A DNA stretch of 64,000 nucleotides from a virus: IMG/VR virus record IMGVR_UViG_3300025324_000011, positions 32,985 through 96,984 of that record; one strand, written 5' to 3'. Numbering within the stretch: position 1 is the stretch's first letter; each line of letters opens with the position of its first letter. The translations under genes were made by a program, and so were the position numbers. Positions 41,701 to 49,245 of this stretch are shown piece after piece. The notes beneath the pieces are model-generated. The model ran no database searches, had not been told where the DNA came from, and worked only from the letters and a program-made list of their open reading frames with translations.

Positions 41701-41746
41701 CGGCCTCGCCCTGCCGACCCTCAACCTCAAGAATCAGTTGAGCCAT
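35756..41746 (-). CDS. Tape measure protein (1996 aa)
   Basis: Largest gene of the window and in the expected place after the tail chaperone pair. N-terminal heptads, then the TP901-type core (FTEFETGLIGVAKTANLSDA, ELLDIGQAAGSLGITGVQNL, GGDAAATLARLQTVTGESAD). One hydrophobic span (LAIVIAALAILAGGIYLY) near residue 590 and a Gly-rich stretch near 1210. Long coiled-coil regions follow. Known rule: about 0.15 nm of tail per residue, so a ~300-nm tail is expected. The ATG overlaps the stop of the T frame. Confidence 0.85.
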   Translation of the reverse strand: MAQLILEVEGRQGEAAAKALEAAITKLGYKVKSLDDAVKKNDDTLKRNAATIAKSTADYGRHVSQQERLVAALQKGTAAYDRERLAVAQENKIAEVSAQLRGKNAQLTNSQAAALSKLVEREHAATAATEKHNRSIQQFEQSVSKLRGALGLLLPGLSAFGAIQFARGSLAAFTEFETGLIGVAKTANLSDAEMAKLGKRIDILSTTELPVATKELLDIGQAAGSLGITGVQNLEKYTTTIAKLGRTSDLSGGDAAATLARLQTVTGESADTVDRLASVITRLGNDTNATEAAIARTAGEVARASAIFGVSSAEAAAFGATLESFGIQAEIGRTAIADAFRGIQSAIYGGGQSLKLLEKLTGQSGAQLKQTFERDAVEALTMFLEGIAKVKAEDLPGVLDRFKLSGDRNALVLPVLAQRVDNLRTNLKSAADEWERNTALQDEFARGAKSVESQLQLIANAWASVQRAFGEGMAVGFIEEFRGLQRSLNEDELKTAAREIGKTLGEALGAAAKAAKFLADNVDEVRSVFVAYLALRIPLNMVGLARNLAEAAKAGKLLQTSILGINAAMLASPLAIVIAALAILAGGIYLYTKRTNEAHAAMLLEIEQLDRTRIATDLLAGATKRLTEEQHRNILAHMQSTAALKLDAEAKLREMEAKKVVPGIVNTLVDWTDKGVTKDELDEQRVLVRSLGQQYEGLLNTWKAYLHGAFLVDEENKELGKNLGLTLGKLSEDQEKALKAAHDAMAEIALEADLREREARAAVLGADALREMRTAGEAEGKIRDIRLKLQAVGLDLSEQEISSIARNIARRDEAAQAIDREKESYQALVDLMKSSISAGVGLQLNVGETRDLKEYAASVADLGSSLARLELTLALLDEAQSAAGLDPEKMREMAQLRNSLVTVNDLYTRSLAHLGTVMTANAVKIKAGESAFEAEIDAINKRTAATRESGAALSDLTTEEQIHKQAMDSVFKTIVGDGAAAMEARTRALLKMKDALRDLSDAEFAAGFKQEVRETLGIPDYARIKAETERINELLARGFLTAAEAAVLFQNRILEMHPRFAEMADGFASVFADAFHEIIMTGEIDFEKFGESIKSVFADTLSDILQEWLAKWFRAMAEWLIRWIATQRAAQVASAQTGAVSAASGGGGGAFGALAGGAGSGSLSGTVSGGGMSGLFGGTGAYGATGAGLAWMGVFAAAVAVLLNQQKTSGRAEVDTGISFGGVGGIDMDYDLSRFNRQGGPGRFTAQLKATQGIIDSVVAFLEGLGAQIDRFSEKTASLQISREGQGKRTQWIVRYADGMIKNFGRDMEAAFEFATIQAIKATPTIGLDPIVLRAIQQSTAETMDDFQNEIAKAQELALLGLDQVQIDLRSAFQQLNLRIADAISMLGKSPELDQAISNIIGSFLNSLISQRDAITGKQLSPQEELERQKQRATLFNAELQLMTARLTAEKANLIAQRDMTRSEIDLWRAENEGRLIQLKVKGTILQGESEIFNQFAQNMGATIIASLAALDLQIEAIQKVLDALAAIKPIDLGEITIPRGGGGRGAKGEVKDFIADRRRALLPDLQQQLADLNETYDGQLKKVKGNADLIKQLNELRAREIALLAQQVKRDLITPYLGDPMSAKRSPFAQQESDIVKQYADLRKIAKDLGIPLWQVNQAERERIRLLQLEAAASAGSRLAQTQLELENLGKTINYLRLRAVENADALRAIGDEQFLSLGDSLMGFLDKYYKGAAGFEDFRLKLEQVRFELEFANMQLQFEMLKKMGIFTEEQIAFIGGAIDWIRGNKPDLDAIANPPQSAAGFSQAVDSTVSDLERLREEFIKAKDDIRSFLEGIARGEVGGVAPDQAIAAAQGQFGDLIARARGGSLEAFQQAAPAARDLIESLKKYSPALFAVELPRIQEALRGLLNVDTIRQGNLVVSDKFAQQQRHNETVGTLNNGFGNLVSYADRQARTQDRMSEQLEALVTEQRMTNGRLMRIETQRSGGKNVGTVISA

Positions 41747-42135
41747 TACACGCTTTCAGGTGGACGAAGAACACTCGGTTTCAAACCCGAGCGTAGAACG
41801 TGTGCCGCCTCTTGCCACACCTGCCGCCAAAATAGACGCTCCTCGTAACCGAGGATGCCATTGTCGCGGAGTATGCAATCCATGCTCTCGCGGTCAAGTT
41901 GGCCAGAAAAACCATCCCGCTTGATCTCAAAAAACTCTCGCCATGCCCACTCGCTCAAATCGGAAAGCGCAGGTAGATCATCGTGCAGGCATGGCACGTC
42001 AAGGCGCTCTTGTTTGAGATGCGCGCGATAGATTGCGAGGTCGCTTTCTGTCGCCGCTTCTCTTTGCTCGGGCGTTGCGTCTTTCGTAGCGAGAGCTTCC
42101 AGCCGAGCCTGCCACTCAGCCCTCGCTATTATTCC
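41746..42135 (-). CDS. Tail assembly chaperone, T frame (made by -1 frameshift)
   Basis: This frame has no good start of its own; ATG 41997 exists but has no ribosome site. Entering it by a -1 shift at the six-G run (42134-42139) gives a seamless continuation: GIIARAEWQARLEALATKDA, then VPCLHDDLPALSDLSEW. This is the classic G/GT arrangement upstream of the tape measure. The product would be the fused protein from 42668 to 41746. Confidence 0.6.
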   Translation of the reverse strand, partial: GIIARAEWQARLEALATKDATPEQREAATESDLAIYRAHLKQERLDVPCLHDDLPALSDLSEWAWREFFEIKRDGFSGQLDRESMDCILRDNGILGYEERLFWRQVWQEAAHVLRSGLKPSVLRPPESV

Positions 42136-42668
42136 CCCCGTGCTTGCTCCCGGAGGCGTTTTGCGATTCCAGAAAGCCGGTTGTAATGTTCCGAAACGAA
42201 CTCCCTGAAGCGCTTCGATCCCCTGTATATCCTCTGGAAATCCTTTTCACTGTAGGGCCATTCAGAACCGTCCTTGTGCTTCGCGCCTCGCCACTCCTTG
42301 ACGCCGCGGCCTGCGATCAAGGCGTCTGCCGTGAGCATGTCGGCAGCGCCAAACGGGAGATCATCTTTCTCCCCGATCTTGTTCTTCCTGCGGTATGCCT
42401 TTTCTAGCCGCTGATACTCGTTCGTCACAGCCAGGTTTCCGGTGATCCACACCTCCCATCCGGGAACGTTCGGCCACTCGAAAAAACGTCCGCTGAGATC
42501 CTCTTCCTCCCGTGCGAGAAGATCTTCAATGCTCTCGAAACGCTCAGCCTTGACAACAAAAGCTTCCCCGTCGCTTGCGAGAAGAGCCTCCAGGCTGCTA
42601 AGCATTTCCGGAGTAGATTCTCCGCCATCTCCACTATCAACCAACAGACGCAGGGATGTATCACTCAT
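42129..42668 (-). CDS. Tail assembly chaperone, G-type (179 aa)
   Basis: Small soluble acidic-basic protein located between the tail tube and tape measure genes, the invariant place of tail chaperones. N-terminal part (SLEALLASDGEAFVVKAERF) strand-helix; the C-terminal third is basic (RFREFVSEHYNRLSGIAKRL). It ends at TAA directly after a run of six G, from which the -1 frame continues. Chaperones of this kind coat the tape measure during tail assembly. Confidence 0.65.
   Translation of the reverse strand: MSDTSLRLLVDSGDGGESTPEMLSSLEALLASDGEAFVVKAERFESIEDLLAREEEDLSGRFFEWPNVPGWEVWITGNLAVTNEYQRLEKAYRRKNKIGEKDDLPFGAADMLTADALIAGRGVKEWRGAKHKDGSEWPYSEKDFQRIYRGSKRFREFVSEHYNRLSGIAKRLREQARGE
42134..42139 (-). 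other. Candidate -1 ribosomal frameshift site
   Basis: On the minus strand the codons are CGG GGG GAA TAA. Slipping back one base on GGG gives GGG then GGA ATA, which opens the T frame. The phasing is not the ideal XXXYYYZ, so slippage on the single GGG codon is proposed. A sequencing loss of one G would look the same. Confidence 0.5.
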
Positions 42669-42702
42669 CGTTATCCGCCTTTCGGAAAGTCACTGAAACT
42701 AA

Positions 42703-43920
42703 TCACGCCGGCACGTCAAAAACGGCCCACTGGAAACCGAATCCGGACGACTTGTACGCTGAGCTATTGTCCTTCGCCGGATCATGGACACTCAGCGTCA
42801 CGGGGAGGCTGATAACCTCGTTCGGACCACCGAAAGTCTCATCCCCAGAATCTGGCCTCAGCGCTGGCAGGAAGAATAGCTTGCGATTGCCTTGGAGGTC
42901 AACACAATCCCAGGCCGCTGCCATCGTGGTGTGGCTTTGGATGAGATCGGAAAGCGCCGTCCGCGCGGTGTCATCGAATCGCGCAGTAACTTGAAGCTGC
43001 GTCCCATCATAGTTGCCGAGATCCTGTTGCGCTGGACCGTCAGATCCGAGTCCGTAGACACCCTGGACAGCCTGCTGAATCGTCAACGAGAGATCCGAGA
43101 TAATGAGGGTTGACGGATCGCCAATACCCTGACCAGTGCTCGCGTTTGCCAGCCAGATCGAGTTGATGTCGTCTACCGCGGTGAAGAAATCGGAGGTTGG
43201 CGCCGCGAGATCAGCGCCAGTCCCGATCGTGGCGCTTATCGGCGTGGGGTGCTTGCCTACGCCAGTCCAAGATTCAGTGACATATGAACCCTGCTTCCAG
43301 TTGATCACGTTCTGAGACCACATGATCCCGGTTTCGCTCTTGAATTGACTGGTCAGATCTGTAATATGCGTCTGAGCGGAATAGAACTTTTCCGTGGTGC
43401 CGTCCTTCTGCCGGCGAGTCCTTATCCTGACAGAGGCACCAGCAGAAAAGTTTTGCAGCTGAGTCGCAGGAACGGTGATCGCGCCCGCCGCCGCCGAGGT
43501 GACAGGGCCGTACCAGTCAGCGGTATTCGGAGAGATGCCGACTCCGTCGATGTAAACCCAGTCTCCATCATCGATCGCTCCGAGGCCGTTCGCGGAGTCG
43601 GCTATGACGCCGCTCGCCGCAGAGATCGTGATAGCGGTGATAGAAACAGCGGCAGATCGGCTTGCGCCTGCCAATCCTTCCCACGGGAGAAGCGTGTTCT
43701 CGTACTGGAGATAGGTTGTGAATGCGAAAGTCCCATCCTTCTGCAAAATACGCGACGGGTGCGTGCGGCGGTCTCCGGTGTACACTGCGGGCTTTCCGAT
43801 ATTGCGCTGCCGGCCAAAGGTCAGACCGGTTACATTGATCAGTTGGAGCGCGGCGGCGGGAGTAACCCCGTAGGAGGATTCCTCAACAATACCGATCTTC
43901 GTGAATGTCGCGGTGCTCAT
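42703..43920 (-). CDS. Major tail tube protein (405 aa)
   Basis: MSTATFTKIGIVEESSYGVT is a typical tail tube beginning. LTFGRQRNIGKPAVYTGDRR, LQYENTLLPWEGLAG and the long beta-rich body fit phage tail tube proteins. The central region (TADWYGPVTSAAAGAITVP) looks like an inserted Ig-like domain. ATG overlaps the TGA of the upstream small gene. Position before the chaperones agrees. Confidence 0.75.
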   Translation of the reverse strand: MSTATFTKIGIVEESSYGVTPAAALQLINVTGLTFGRQRNIGKPAVYTGDRRTHPSRILQKDGTFAFTTYLQYENTLLPWEGLAGASRSAAVSITAITISAASGVIADSANGLGAIDDGDWVYIDGVGISPNTADWYGPVTSAAAGAITVPATQLQNFSAGASVRIRTRRQKDGTTEKFYSAQTHITDLTSQFKSETGIMWSQNVINWKQGSYVTESWTGVGKHPTPISATIGTGADLAAPTSDFFTAVDDINSIWLANASTGQGIGDPSTLIISDLSLTIQQAVQGVYGLGSDGPAQQDLGNYDGTQLQVTARFDDTARTALSDLIQSHTTMAAAWDCVDLQGNRKLFFLPALRPDSGDETFGGPNEVISLPVTLSVHDPAKDNSSAYKSSGFGFQWAVFDVPA

Positions 43921-44147
43921 TTCGCGTCCCCTTCTGGCGCTTCAACCTGCGCCTGAGCTGCATCCTCGGCCAGCAGCTCATTGGAATGATCCCTTTCCTC
44001 TTTTCTCGACTTGCGCAGAGCCTTCTTGACTTCTTTCAGCGCCTCGATTTCTCGCGACGTCTCATTTTCAAGCGCGCGAGCGTCCCACCGCTTGAGATCT
44101 TCTTCATTGCAGTCGTGATACTGACCTTCGATGTAAACACGAGACAT
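43917..44147 (-). CDS. Small charged tail-region protein (76 aa)
   Basis: Starts SRVYIEGQYHDCNEEDLKRW, then a long charged helix (SREIEALKEVKKALRKSRKE) and an acidic end. Proteins like this between the tail terminator and tube are common but unnamed. Coupled to the tube gene by ATGA. Confidence 0.6.
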   Translation of the reverse strand: MSRVYIEGQYHDCNEEDLKRWDARALENETSREIEALKEVKKALRKSRKEERDHSNELLAEDAAQAQVEAPEGDAK

Positions 44148-44158
44148 CGCAGTTTCTC

Positions 44159-44956
44159 CTATACCGTTGCTCCCGGTTCTATGCTCACCAGGAGGAGATT
44201 CGCGTTCTTTATCGTCCCTAAGCGCTGCCTGAAGCCGCTCACTGGCTCGGTCGTGGTGATCGCACCGTTCGTGCCCAACCAGATATCTCCGCTCGCCCCG
44301 AGCCCATGCGTAAAGCCCTGAAGCCCGTGCGTTGCAACCTGAAAGCTATCCCCTTGCACGGCGATCAAAATGGACTGCGCGCGAACCGAGGTTGCTGCGC
44401 TAGCCTTGATCCATGATCCGCTGGATAACGCGAGGGCCAAGGTTCCACTGAAGCCGTGCGACGCCTGCGAGAAGTTCATGCGCCCGTTGATCTCGGACAT
44501 TGCCAGTCCCTCGGTCCGCAAATTACATAGGAATGGAACTGAAAGGCTTATTTGATGCCAGTTTCCTTCGGCATCTAGCGCATAGTCCGGGGTCACCGAT
44601 TGACAATGAATACCGTCGAATCTCTGATAGCGGAAAACATTCGCAACCTGCCCTGCGGTCTGTTCCACCAATTCGTCGGCGACAGCCGAAAGTCCGTAGG
44701 GTCCGAACACCTGCACACTGATAATTCCCCTGCCAACCGCCCAATGCGATCCGCCGCCCCATGCCGCAGGATCGGCCTTGTACATATGGCTTGGGCGAAT
44801 CCACAGGGAATTGGCGGGTGTCGTCGTATTGACCGTAGGCGGAGTATAGGTCGCAGCTCCGTAGTAATCCCACGCAATGTTAGGAGTAGGAGAGTTGAGC
44901 AAGATTCGACTCCGAATTGCCTGAGAAATCGCCAGCTCTGCCCCCGTCCCTTCCAT
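44159..44956 (-). CDS. Tail terminator with extra C-terminal domain (265 aa)
   Basis: Residues 1-~150 (ELAISQAIRSRIL, NSLWIRPSHMYKADPAA, GIISVQVFGPYGLSAVADEL, WHQISLSVPFLCNL) fit the tail terminator family (lambda gpU-like, DUF4128). The C-terminal ~110 residues (GRMNFSQASHGFSGTLALAL, QVATHGLQGFTHGLGASG) are a separate Gly/Ser-rich beta domain with two HGL-type repeats, unusual for this family and probably surface-exposed on the tail. Confidence 0.65.
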   Translation of the reverse strand: MEGTGAELAISQAIRSRILLNSPTPNIAWDYYGAATYTPPTVNTTTPANSLWIRPSHMYKADPAAWGGGSHWAVGRGIISVQVFGPYGLSAVADELVEQTAGQVANVFRYQRFDGIHCQSVTPDYALDAEGNWHQISLSVPFLCNLRTEGLAMSEINGRMNFSQASHGFSGTLALALSSGSWIKASAATSVRAQSILIAVQGDSFQVATHGLQGFTHGLGASGDIWLGTNGAITTTEPVSGFRQRLGTIKNANLLLVSIEPGATV

Positions 44957-44962
44957 GCAACA

Positions 44963-45400
44963 TCAACCCCCGGGCACCAGCTCGCTCTGCCGAATGACAA
45001 GCGAGTCCGCCTTCTCGAGCGCTGCCTGCCAAAACGGACGGGCCGCCATCTTGACCGTGCCGCGATTGACAAAATCAGAGTATGGAGCTGCGGAGGTGAT
45101 TCCATAGAGATCGCTTGGACCGCGAGCGTTGAGCCGTGCGATGCTCTGCATAACTTGCGCGCCGGACAGAGAGGTTCCGCGAGCCTGATCCGTAACCTTC
45201 GGATTGAAACTCAGGTCTGGCGTGCCTACCCATGCGCGAATATGGGCTTTCATTGCGCCAGTCCTGACGGCCGCGAATCCGCTTGCTGTTTGCAGGGCTT
45301 CAATGCAGACTTTCGTTCCGAACAGCCTTAAATCGAATGGAAGATCCTGCGTTTTCCACCTTTCGATCTGCGAAATGAACTCTCCGGCATTCGTCGGCAT
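44963..45400 (-). CDS. HK97 gp10-like tail completion protein (145 aa)
   Basis: AAVRTGAMKAHIRAWVG, then YSDFVNRGTVKMAARPFWQA near the C-terminus, the hallmark pattern of the HK97 gp10 family. Length is typical. It joins the head-tail interface during tail attachment. Its ATG touches the stop of the upstream connector gene. Confidence 0.7.
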   Translation of the reverse strand: MPTNAGEFISQIERWKTQDLPFDLRLFGTKVCIEALQTASGFAAVRTGAMKAHIRAWVGTPDLSFNPKVTDQARGTSLSGAQVMQSIARLNARGPSDLYGITSAAPYSDFVNRGTVKMAARPFWQAALEKADSLVIRQSELVPGG

Positions 45401-45738
45401 TACGCACTCCTCAGCCAGAGCTTATAAAAGAGATTCCCTGCATCCGTGACAAGATTTCTTGTCTTCCCTGGAACAATTCGCCATTGACGCGATCCGAGGA
45501 TCAGGAAGTCCCCCGCCTTCGGCTCGCTGGTCAATGCCGCATCGGTTGCCGCGATCATCGTTGTCATAAGGCGTTCGATCACTCTTCCGTCTTCGATCAC
45601 TTCCTCTTCTCGAATCGGCGTTGCCTTGACCCCGCTGTCTTGAGTCGTGCTCGGCATATGCTTAATTGTCACGGCAAACCCGTATTCATCGATCAATTCG
45701 AGGATAGTCTGCTGTGTCTCTTCGTAGTCGAAGGCCAT
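45400..45738 (-). CDS. Head-tail connector protein (112 aa)
   Basis: Start moved to ATG 45738 (MAFDYEETQQTILE) with AGGTAAGCC upstream; an earlier in-frame start at 45765 would overlap the previous gene. Contains GFAVTIKHMPSTTQ, then AGDFLILGSRQWRIV, the strand pattern of head-closure proteins. Position between DnaT-like connector and gp10 homologue supports this. Confidence 0.6.
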   Translation of the reverse strand: MAFDYEETQQTILELIDEYGFAVTIKHMPSTTQDSGVKATPIREEEVIEDGRVIERLMTTMIAATDAALTSEPKAGDFLILGSRQWRIVPGKTRNLVTDAGNLFYKLWLRSA

Positions 45739-45742
45739 TGGC

Positions 45743-46285
45743 TTACCTGTACTGCCTATAACCAATCAAGTCCGGGGGAGACGGTTTGGAAAATTTCATC
45801 CTCGGTCTCAGCGGAAGAACGAGCATGGCGAGATGCTTTTCAACATCCTCGAACAGCGGCGTGGCCGGCGCGTCATCAAAAAACTCTTCTTCGATAGCCC
45901 CCTCCACCGCAACCCGCTTGATGCGTCCACCGCGCTTGTAAACTTTCGATAGCGTCCCCAGCTTCGCGAGCAATGAAGCTTCACAGTGCGCGAATTTCCA
46001 TTCCTTGACAACTGTACTAATCGCGATGGTTCGGCCATCGAGATATTCGGCGTCGATCCGAGGAAAGGACAGTGCTTGCCCAGCGACCTGGCGATCTCCA
46101 GATAGGCGTAATCCGTACACGCCTTCCAGCCAATCTGAGCCCTGACGCGCGTAGGCTTCTTTTTCTGCCGCAGTACCAGCCCACTGAACATTGCCCCTAT
46201 TCGCGAAGTAGGTATCAATCTCCGCCACGGAATTCGGAGATTCGGCGGCGGCCTCACCTGCGCCAGTTCCAACAACAAGACTCAT
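45743..46285 (-). CDS. Head-tail connector, DnaT-like type (180 aa)
   Basis: SVAEIDTYFANRGNVQWAG, EKEAYARQGSDWLEGVYGLR and GQALSFPRIDAEYLDGRTI follow the phage DnaT-like/head connector pattern (A-x-Y-F-x-x-R-G, A-x-D-W-L, Q-x-L-x-F-P-R). It likely forms part of the connector ring under the portal. Coupled to the upstream gene by ATGA. Confidence 0.65.
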   Translation of the reverse strand: MSLVVGTGAGEAAAESPNSVAEIDTYFANRGNVQWAGTAAEKEAYARQGSDWLEGVYGLRLSGDRQVAGQALSFPRIDAEYLDGRTIAISTVVKEWKFAHCEASLLAKLGTLSKVYKRGGRIKRVAVEGAIEEEFFDDAPATPLFEDVEKHLAMLVLPLRPRMKFSKPSPPDLIGYRQYR

Positions 46286-46995
46286 ATTGCGATTCCGTCA
46301 GCGTGATAGTACAGCACCAATTTGAGGACATCCTGCTGCAATGATTCCGGCAATAGCTCGCAGGCGCGACCCGTCCAGACCACCGAGCTATCAGCGACGA
46401 CTGCATCCTGCGCCGGCAACGTCGGCTGCGTGAGGCCAGAGGTGCCAGCCGCGCTGCATTCCAAGTAGAGATCGCTGTATTCCCAATCCGTACGCATGAC
46501 AATATCGCCAGCCGCGTAGGCCGTGCTGGCGGTCCATGTCGTAGCTTGCCCAGGCATGATCCATCCGGAATAATAGACGGCTTGATAGAACATTGCGCGC
46601 TCACCAAATGCCTGATCAGTGAATCCAGCGCTAAATGCCCTATCGTCTTCCCACCCGTTTTCCAAGTAGATTTGATCGCGAAACTGACCAATGATTTTTG
46701 CGCCGGAGACCTCCGATCCATCACGGGTCAGACTTGCAATCGTTTCGAGCGGATGCCGCGTTGGTCGCCACACCAATCCGCCGGCGCCGCTGAAATCCTC
46801 CTGAATTTTCTCCCGCCACGGCGGATATCCGAGATATGGATGAGAGGCAAGCAACTCAGAAGCTTGACGGATGTACCGATCAAGATCGGTGGTCAGAATG
46901 CTCAACCCCTTGAGCCGCAATTCCCTTCTAACTACTTCTCGCGAGATCATGGCGCGGCTCTTCGCCGATTGCAAAACGGTTATTTGCCGCGCCAT
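46282..46995 (-). CDS. Head-tail connector with C-terminal accessory domain (237 aa)
   Basis: N-terminal ~110 residues (LTTDLDRYIRQASELLAS, WREKIQEDFSGAGGLVWRPT, LETIASLTRDG) look like a connector/neck protein. From residue ~150 (TTWTASTAYAAGDIVMRTDW, GTSGLTQPTLPAQDAVVADS, VVWTG) there is a small carbohydrate-binding-like beta domain often appended to phage structural proteins. The exact role within the neck is not certain. Confidence 0.5.
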   Translation of the reverse strand: MARQITVLQSAKSRAMISREVVRRELRLKGLSILTTDLDRYIRQASELLASHPYLGYPPWREKIQEDFSGAGGLVWRPTRHPLETIASLTRDGSEVSGAKIIGQFRDQIYLENGWEDDRAFSAGFTDQAFGERAMFYQAVYYSGWIMPGQATTWTASTAYAAGDIVMRTDWEYSDLYLECSAAGTSGLTQPTLPAQDAVVADSSVVWTGRACELLPESLQQDVLKLVLYYHADGIAI

Positions 46996-46999
46996 CCCA

Positions 47000-47485
47000 T
47001 CACGCTTCCTTGTCTCCGCCCTTGATCATCTTGTCGATCGGTGGACGGCGGATCATGCGACGCACGGGCTGATTCTCTTCCTTTTCATCGTCCGTCAAGC
47101 TCAATAGCGGCTGCTCTGGCTTCTCTTCCTTGTAATACACGGCAACAGGCGGGCGCCGCCGTCCATCTGCCTCGCTCCCCAATACATAGGTTTCTGCCAC
47201 GTCCCGAGGGAAGCCAGCAATCTCGCCAGCCCGATAGCGTCCGCAGTTTTGAGTAAACTGCACGGAGACCAGCGAATCAGAGGGAACCACGGTCGGCACC
47301 GGCGACGAAGGCAACGCGTGCTTTCCAGCGATGAAAAGCTCGGCGATCGGTCCCTTTGATCCATCTGCCTTAGGGCGCCGCATCTTGAGGATGGCATCCG
47401 CTTCGCTCGGATTAAAACCAGCCACCTCCCCGGCGCCGTAGTTCTGCCATGGCCGATTGAAGTAAAGCGACACAAGATCAGGCAT
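47000..47485 (-). CDS. Head-region protein with internally duplicated domain (161 aa)
   Basis: Start at ATG 47485. Two copies of one unit: VSLYFNRPWQNYGAGEVAGF and VSVQFTQNCGRYRAGEIAGF, each continuing to a -DA- or -ETY- helix and a K/R-G-P-x-A strand. The C-terminal 45 residues are charged and probably disordered. Small SH3-like units like this occur in head decoration or connector proteins. Overlaps the upstream gene by one base. Confidence 0.5.
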   Translation of the reverse strand: MPDLVSLYFNRPWQNYGAGEVAGFNPSEADAILKMRRPKADGSKGPIAELFIAGKHALPSSPVPTVVPSDSLVSVQFTQNCGRYRAGEIAGFPRDVAETYVLGSEADGRRRPPVAVYYKEEKPEQPLLSLTDDEKEENQPVRRMIRRPPIDKMIKGGDKEA

Positions 47486-47943
47486 CAGAAGCCCTCCGAT
47501 TTCGGCATGATGATCGCAGCAGACCACGTGAGGGTGTCTGTCGCGGTGTTACTGAGATCTGGAGTAATCTGCGCGCGGATAAATGCGCGCGCGCCAGCGA
47601 GATTGGTAAGCAAGCATTCGTAGGTTCCCTCGACGGTGGCTCCGCCGCTCGGACCAGTGGCTACGACCGTCGCGGTAAACGCCGTCCCGAAGTCCGCAGC
47701 CCCGGTACCCGCCGCAGCAGTCGCATCCTGAAGATTGCCGGCGAAGCTCAGCGTTTTATCCTCAGCGAGGACGGCTTTGTACGTAATCACCACGACACAA
47801 GACTGCGATCCATAGGTCGTACGATCGCCCCATGGGCCGTTGACCTCCGTTGCGTCGCCAGTGCCAGCAGCGGTAGCAGTGCCAGCCCCACCACTAAGCG
47901 ACGTGAGGTGGCGGCCTACGCTATGTTCATTTGCAAAGCTCAT
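47485..47943 (-). CDS. Small head protein, possibly decoration (152 aa)
   Basis: Beta-rich, Ala/Thr/Gly-rich product (TATAAGTGDATEVNG, SCVVVITYKAVLAEDKTLSF) ending in SAAIIMPKSEGF. Located directly after the major capsid gene, the usual place for decoration proteins. No specific family recognised. Confidence 0.5.
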   Translation of the reverse strand: MSFANEHSVGRHLTSLSGGAGTATAAGTGDATEVNGPWGDRTTYGSQSCVVVITYKAVLAEDKTLSFAGNLQDATAAAGTGAADFGTAFTATVVATGPSGGATVEGTYECLLTNLAGARAFIRAQITPDLSNTATDTLTWSAAIIMPKSEGF

Positions 47944-47973
47944 AGCCTTTTCTCCCCTTAAGCCGATTCCTTT

Positions 47974-49245
47974 TTACGCGCCCCAAGTCAGCCCGGTGGT
48001 AATGTGATGAGCGTTGGTGTAGGTGGTGTTGAGATCGGTGCCAAGCACTAGTCGCACAGCCTGAGTGTTCCGGTTCATCAGCGAACGGGTAGCGCCACCC
48101 GATACGTAGCTGCCCTCACGGAAGTATTCGACCTGTACCTTACCGCCGTTCTCGCCGCCCACCTGACCAATCAGCACGTGCTCCATATCCAAGAGGTATA
48201 GCTCGCTTTCGTTGGAACCGCCGCCGAGGTTAGCTGGCACGTTGTTGCTGCTGGCGAACGGAATTCCGAAAAGCGTCCCCTTGGACAGCTCCTCGTTGAA
48301 GTACGGGTGATTAAAACCGTCCAAGGCCCCCCACTTGAGCCAATACTCTGTACGCGGATTCCAGATCCATCCCATGCGCTCCATGGGCGCGTTCTGGCCC
48401 GCCAACTTCGTGAACGCCGTCCGGAAGTCTGTCAGTGACGTGAGGAAAGTAGGCGTCGCGGTCATCGCGGTTGTCTGCGTGGCAAACCACCGGATGCCCT
48501 TCGGCGTATGATCGGAGCCTGCCCCGCGGATGAAAGCAATGTCCAGGCCGATACCGACCTCGCGGCGCGCCATGTTCTCAACGTATGCCGAGACGCGCGG
48601 ACCGACCTTCGTCTGAAGCATCTTGTTTGAAATCTCGATGATGCTCGCGATGAACTTCTCGGTCAGCTTCCGCATGCCAGTTGATGGCGTCGAATCGATT
48701 TCGTCGGTGATCACTTCGCCAACCCAGAAGACGGAGGGGCGGCCCGTGAAACCGGGGACCTCCATAGCCCCGTTGTCCAGTGGAAGCTGGACGGGACCGA
48801 GCTTGAGGAGCGCAGTCTTCGGGGCGAGCGCGTCAAACCAGCGATCAAGGACATCGCTTTGAATCAGTGCGCCGCCCTCCGTCGCCTCGGAAAGGTTGAT
48901 CGTTTTCGCCACGGTGGGTCCGAGGTATTTGGTGACATCCTCCATGGCCCGCGCGCGTCCATCATCGGCCTTGCCATACTTCGCCATCGCAAAGCAAAGG
49001 GCTCCGATCGGATTCTTTCCCTCGGTTGCCTGTTTCCAGTCGGCGGAAGCGAGCTTCGTCGCAGCCTGTGATTCGAAGATCCCCTCCATCGATCGATCGC
49101 GTTGGCCGTAGGACTTCTCTAGGGCGGCAGCGAACATGCCTTCGAGCTTGTCGCCGAGAACGCCCTCGAAAGCCTTGACGGCAGTATCGTGGTACTTCTC
49201 CGTTTCACTTCCAGGAACGATGTTCTCAGGCATTTCTTTCCTCAA
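47974..49245 (-). CDS. Major capsid protein, HK97 fold (423 aa)
   Basis: N-terminal ~110 residues are helical and may act as a delta/scaffold segment. The HK97-type core follows: EGGALIQSDVLDRWFDAL, MEVPGFTGRPSVFWVGEVIT, KLTEKFIASIIEISNKML, GIPFASSNNVPAN and VEYFREGSYVSGGATRSLMN. All the typical elements (N-arm, E-loop-like strand, spine helix, P-domain) are in order. Directly follows the protease gene with ATGA overlap. Confidence 0.85.
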   Translation of the reverse strand: MRKEMPENIVPGSETEKYHDTAVKAFEGVLGDKLEGMFAAALEKSYGQRDRSMEGIFESQAATKLASADWKQATEGKNPIGALCFAMAKYGKADDGRARAMEDVTKYLGPTVAKTINLSEATEGGALIQSDVLDRWFDALAPKTALLKLGPVQLPLDNGAMEVPGFTGRPSVFWVGEVITDEIDSTPSTGMRKLTEKFIASIIEISNKMLQTKVGPRVSAYVENMARREVGIGLDIAFIRGAGSDHTPKGIRWFATQTTAMTATPTFLTSLTDFRTAFTKLAGQNAPMERMGWIWNPRTEYWLKWGALDGFNHPYFNEELSKGTLFGIPFASSNNVPANLGGGSNESELYLLDMEHVLIGQVGGENGGKVQVEYFREGSYVSGGATRSLMNRNTQAVRLVLGTDLNTTYTNAHHITTGLTWGA

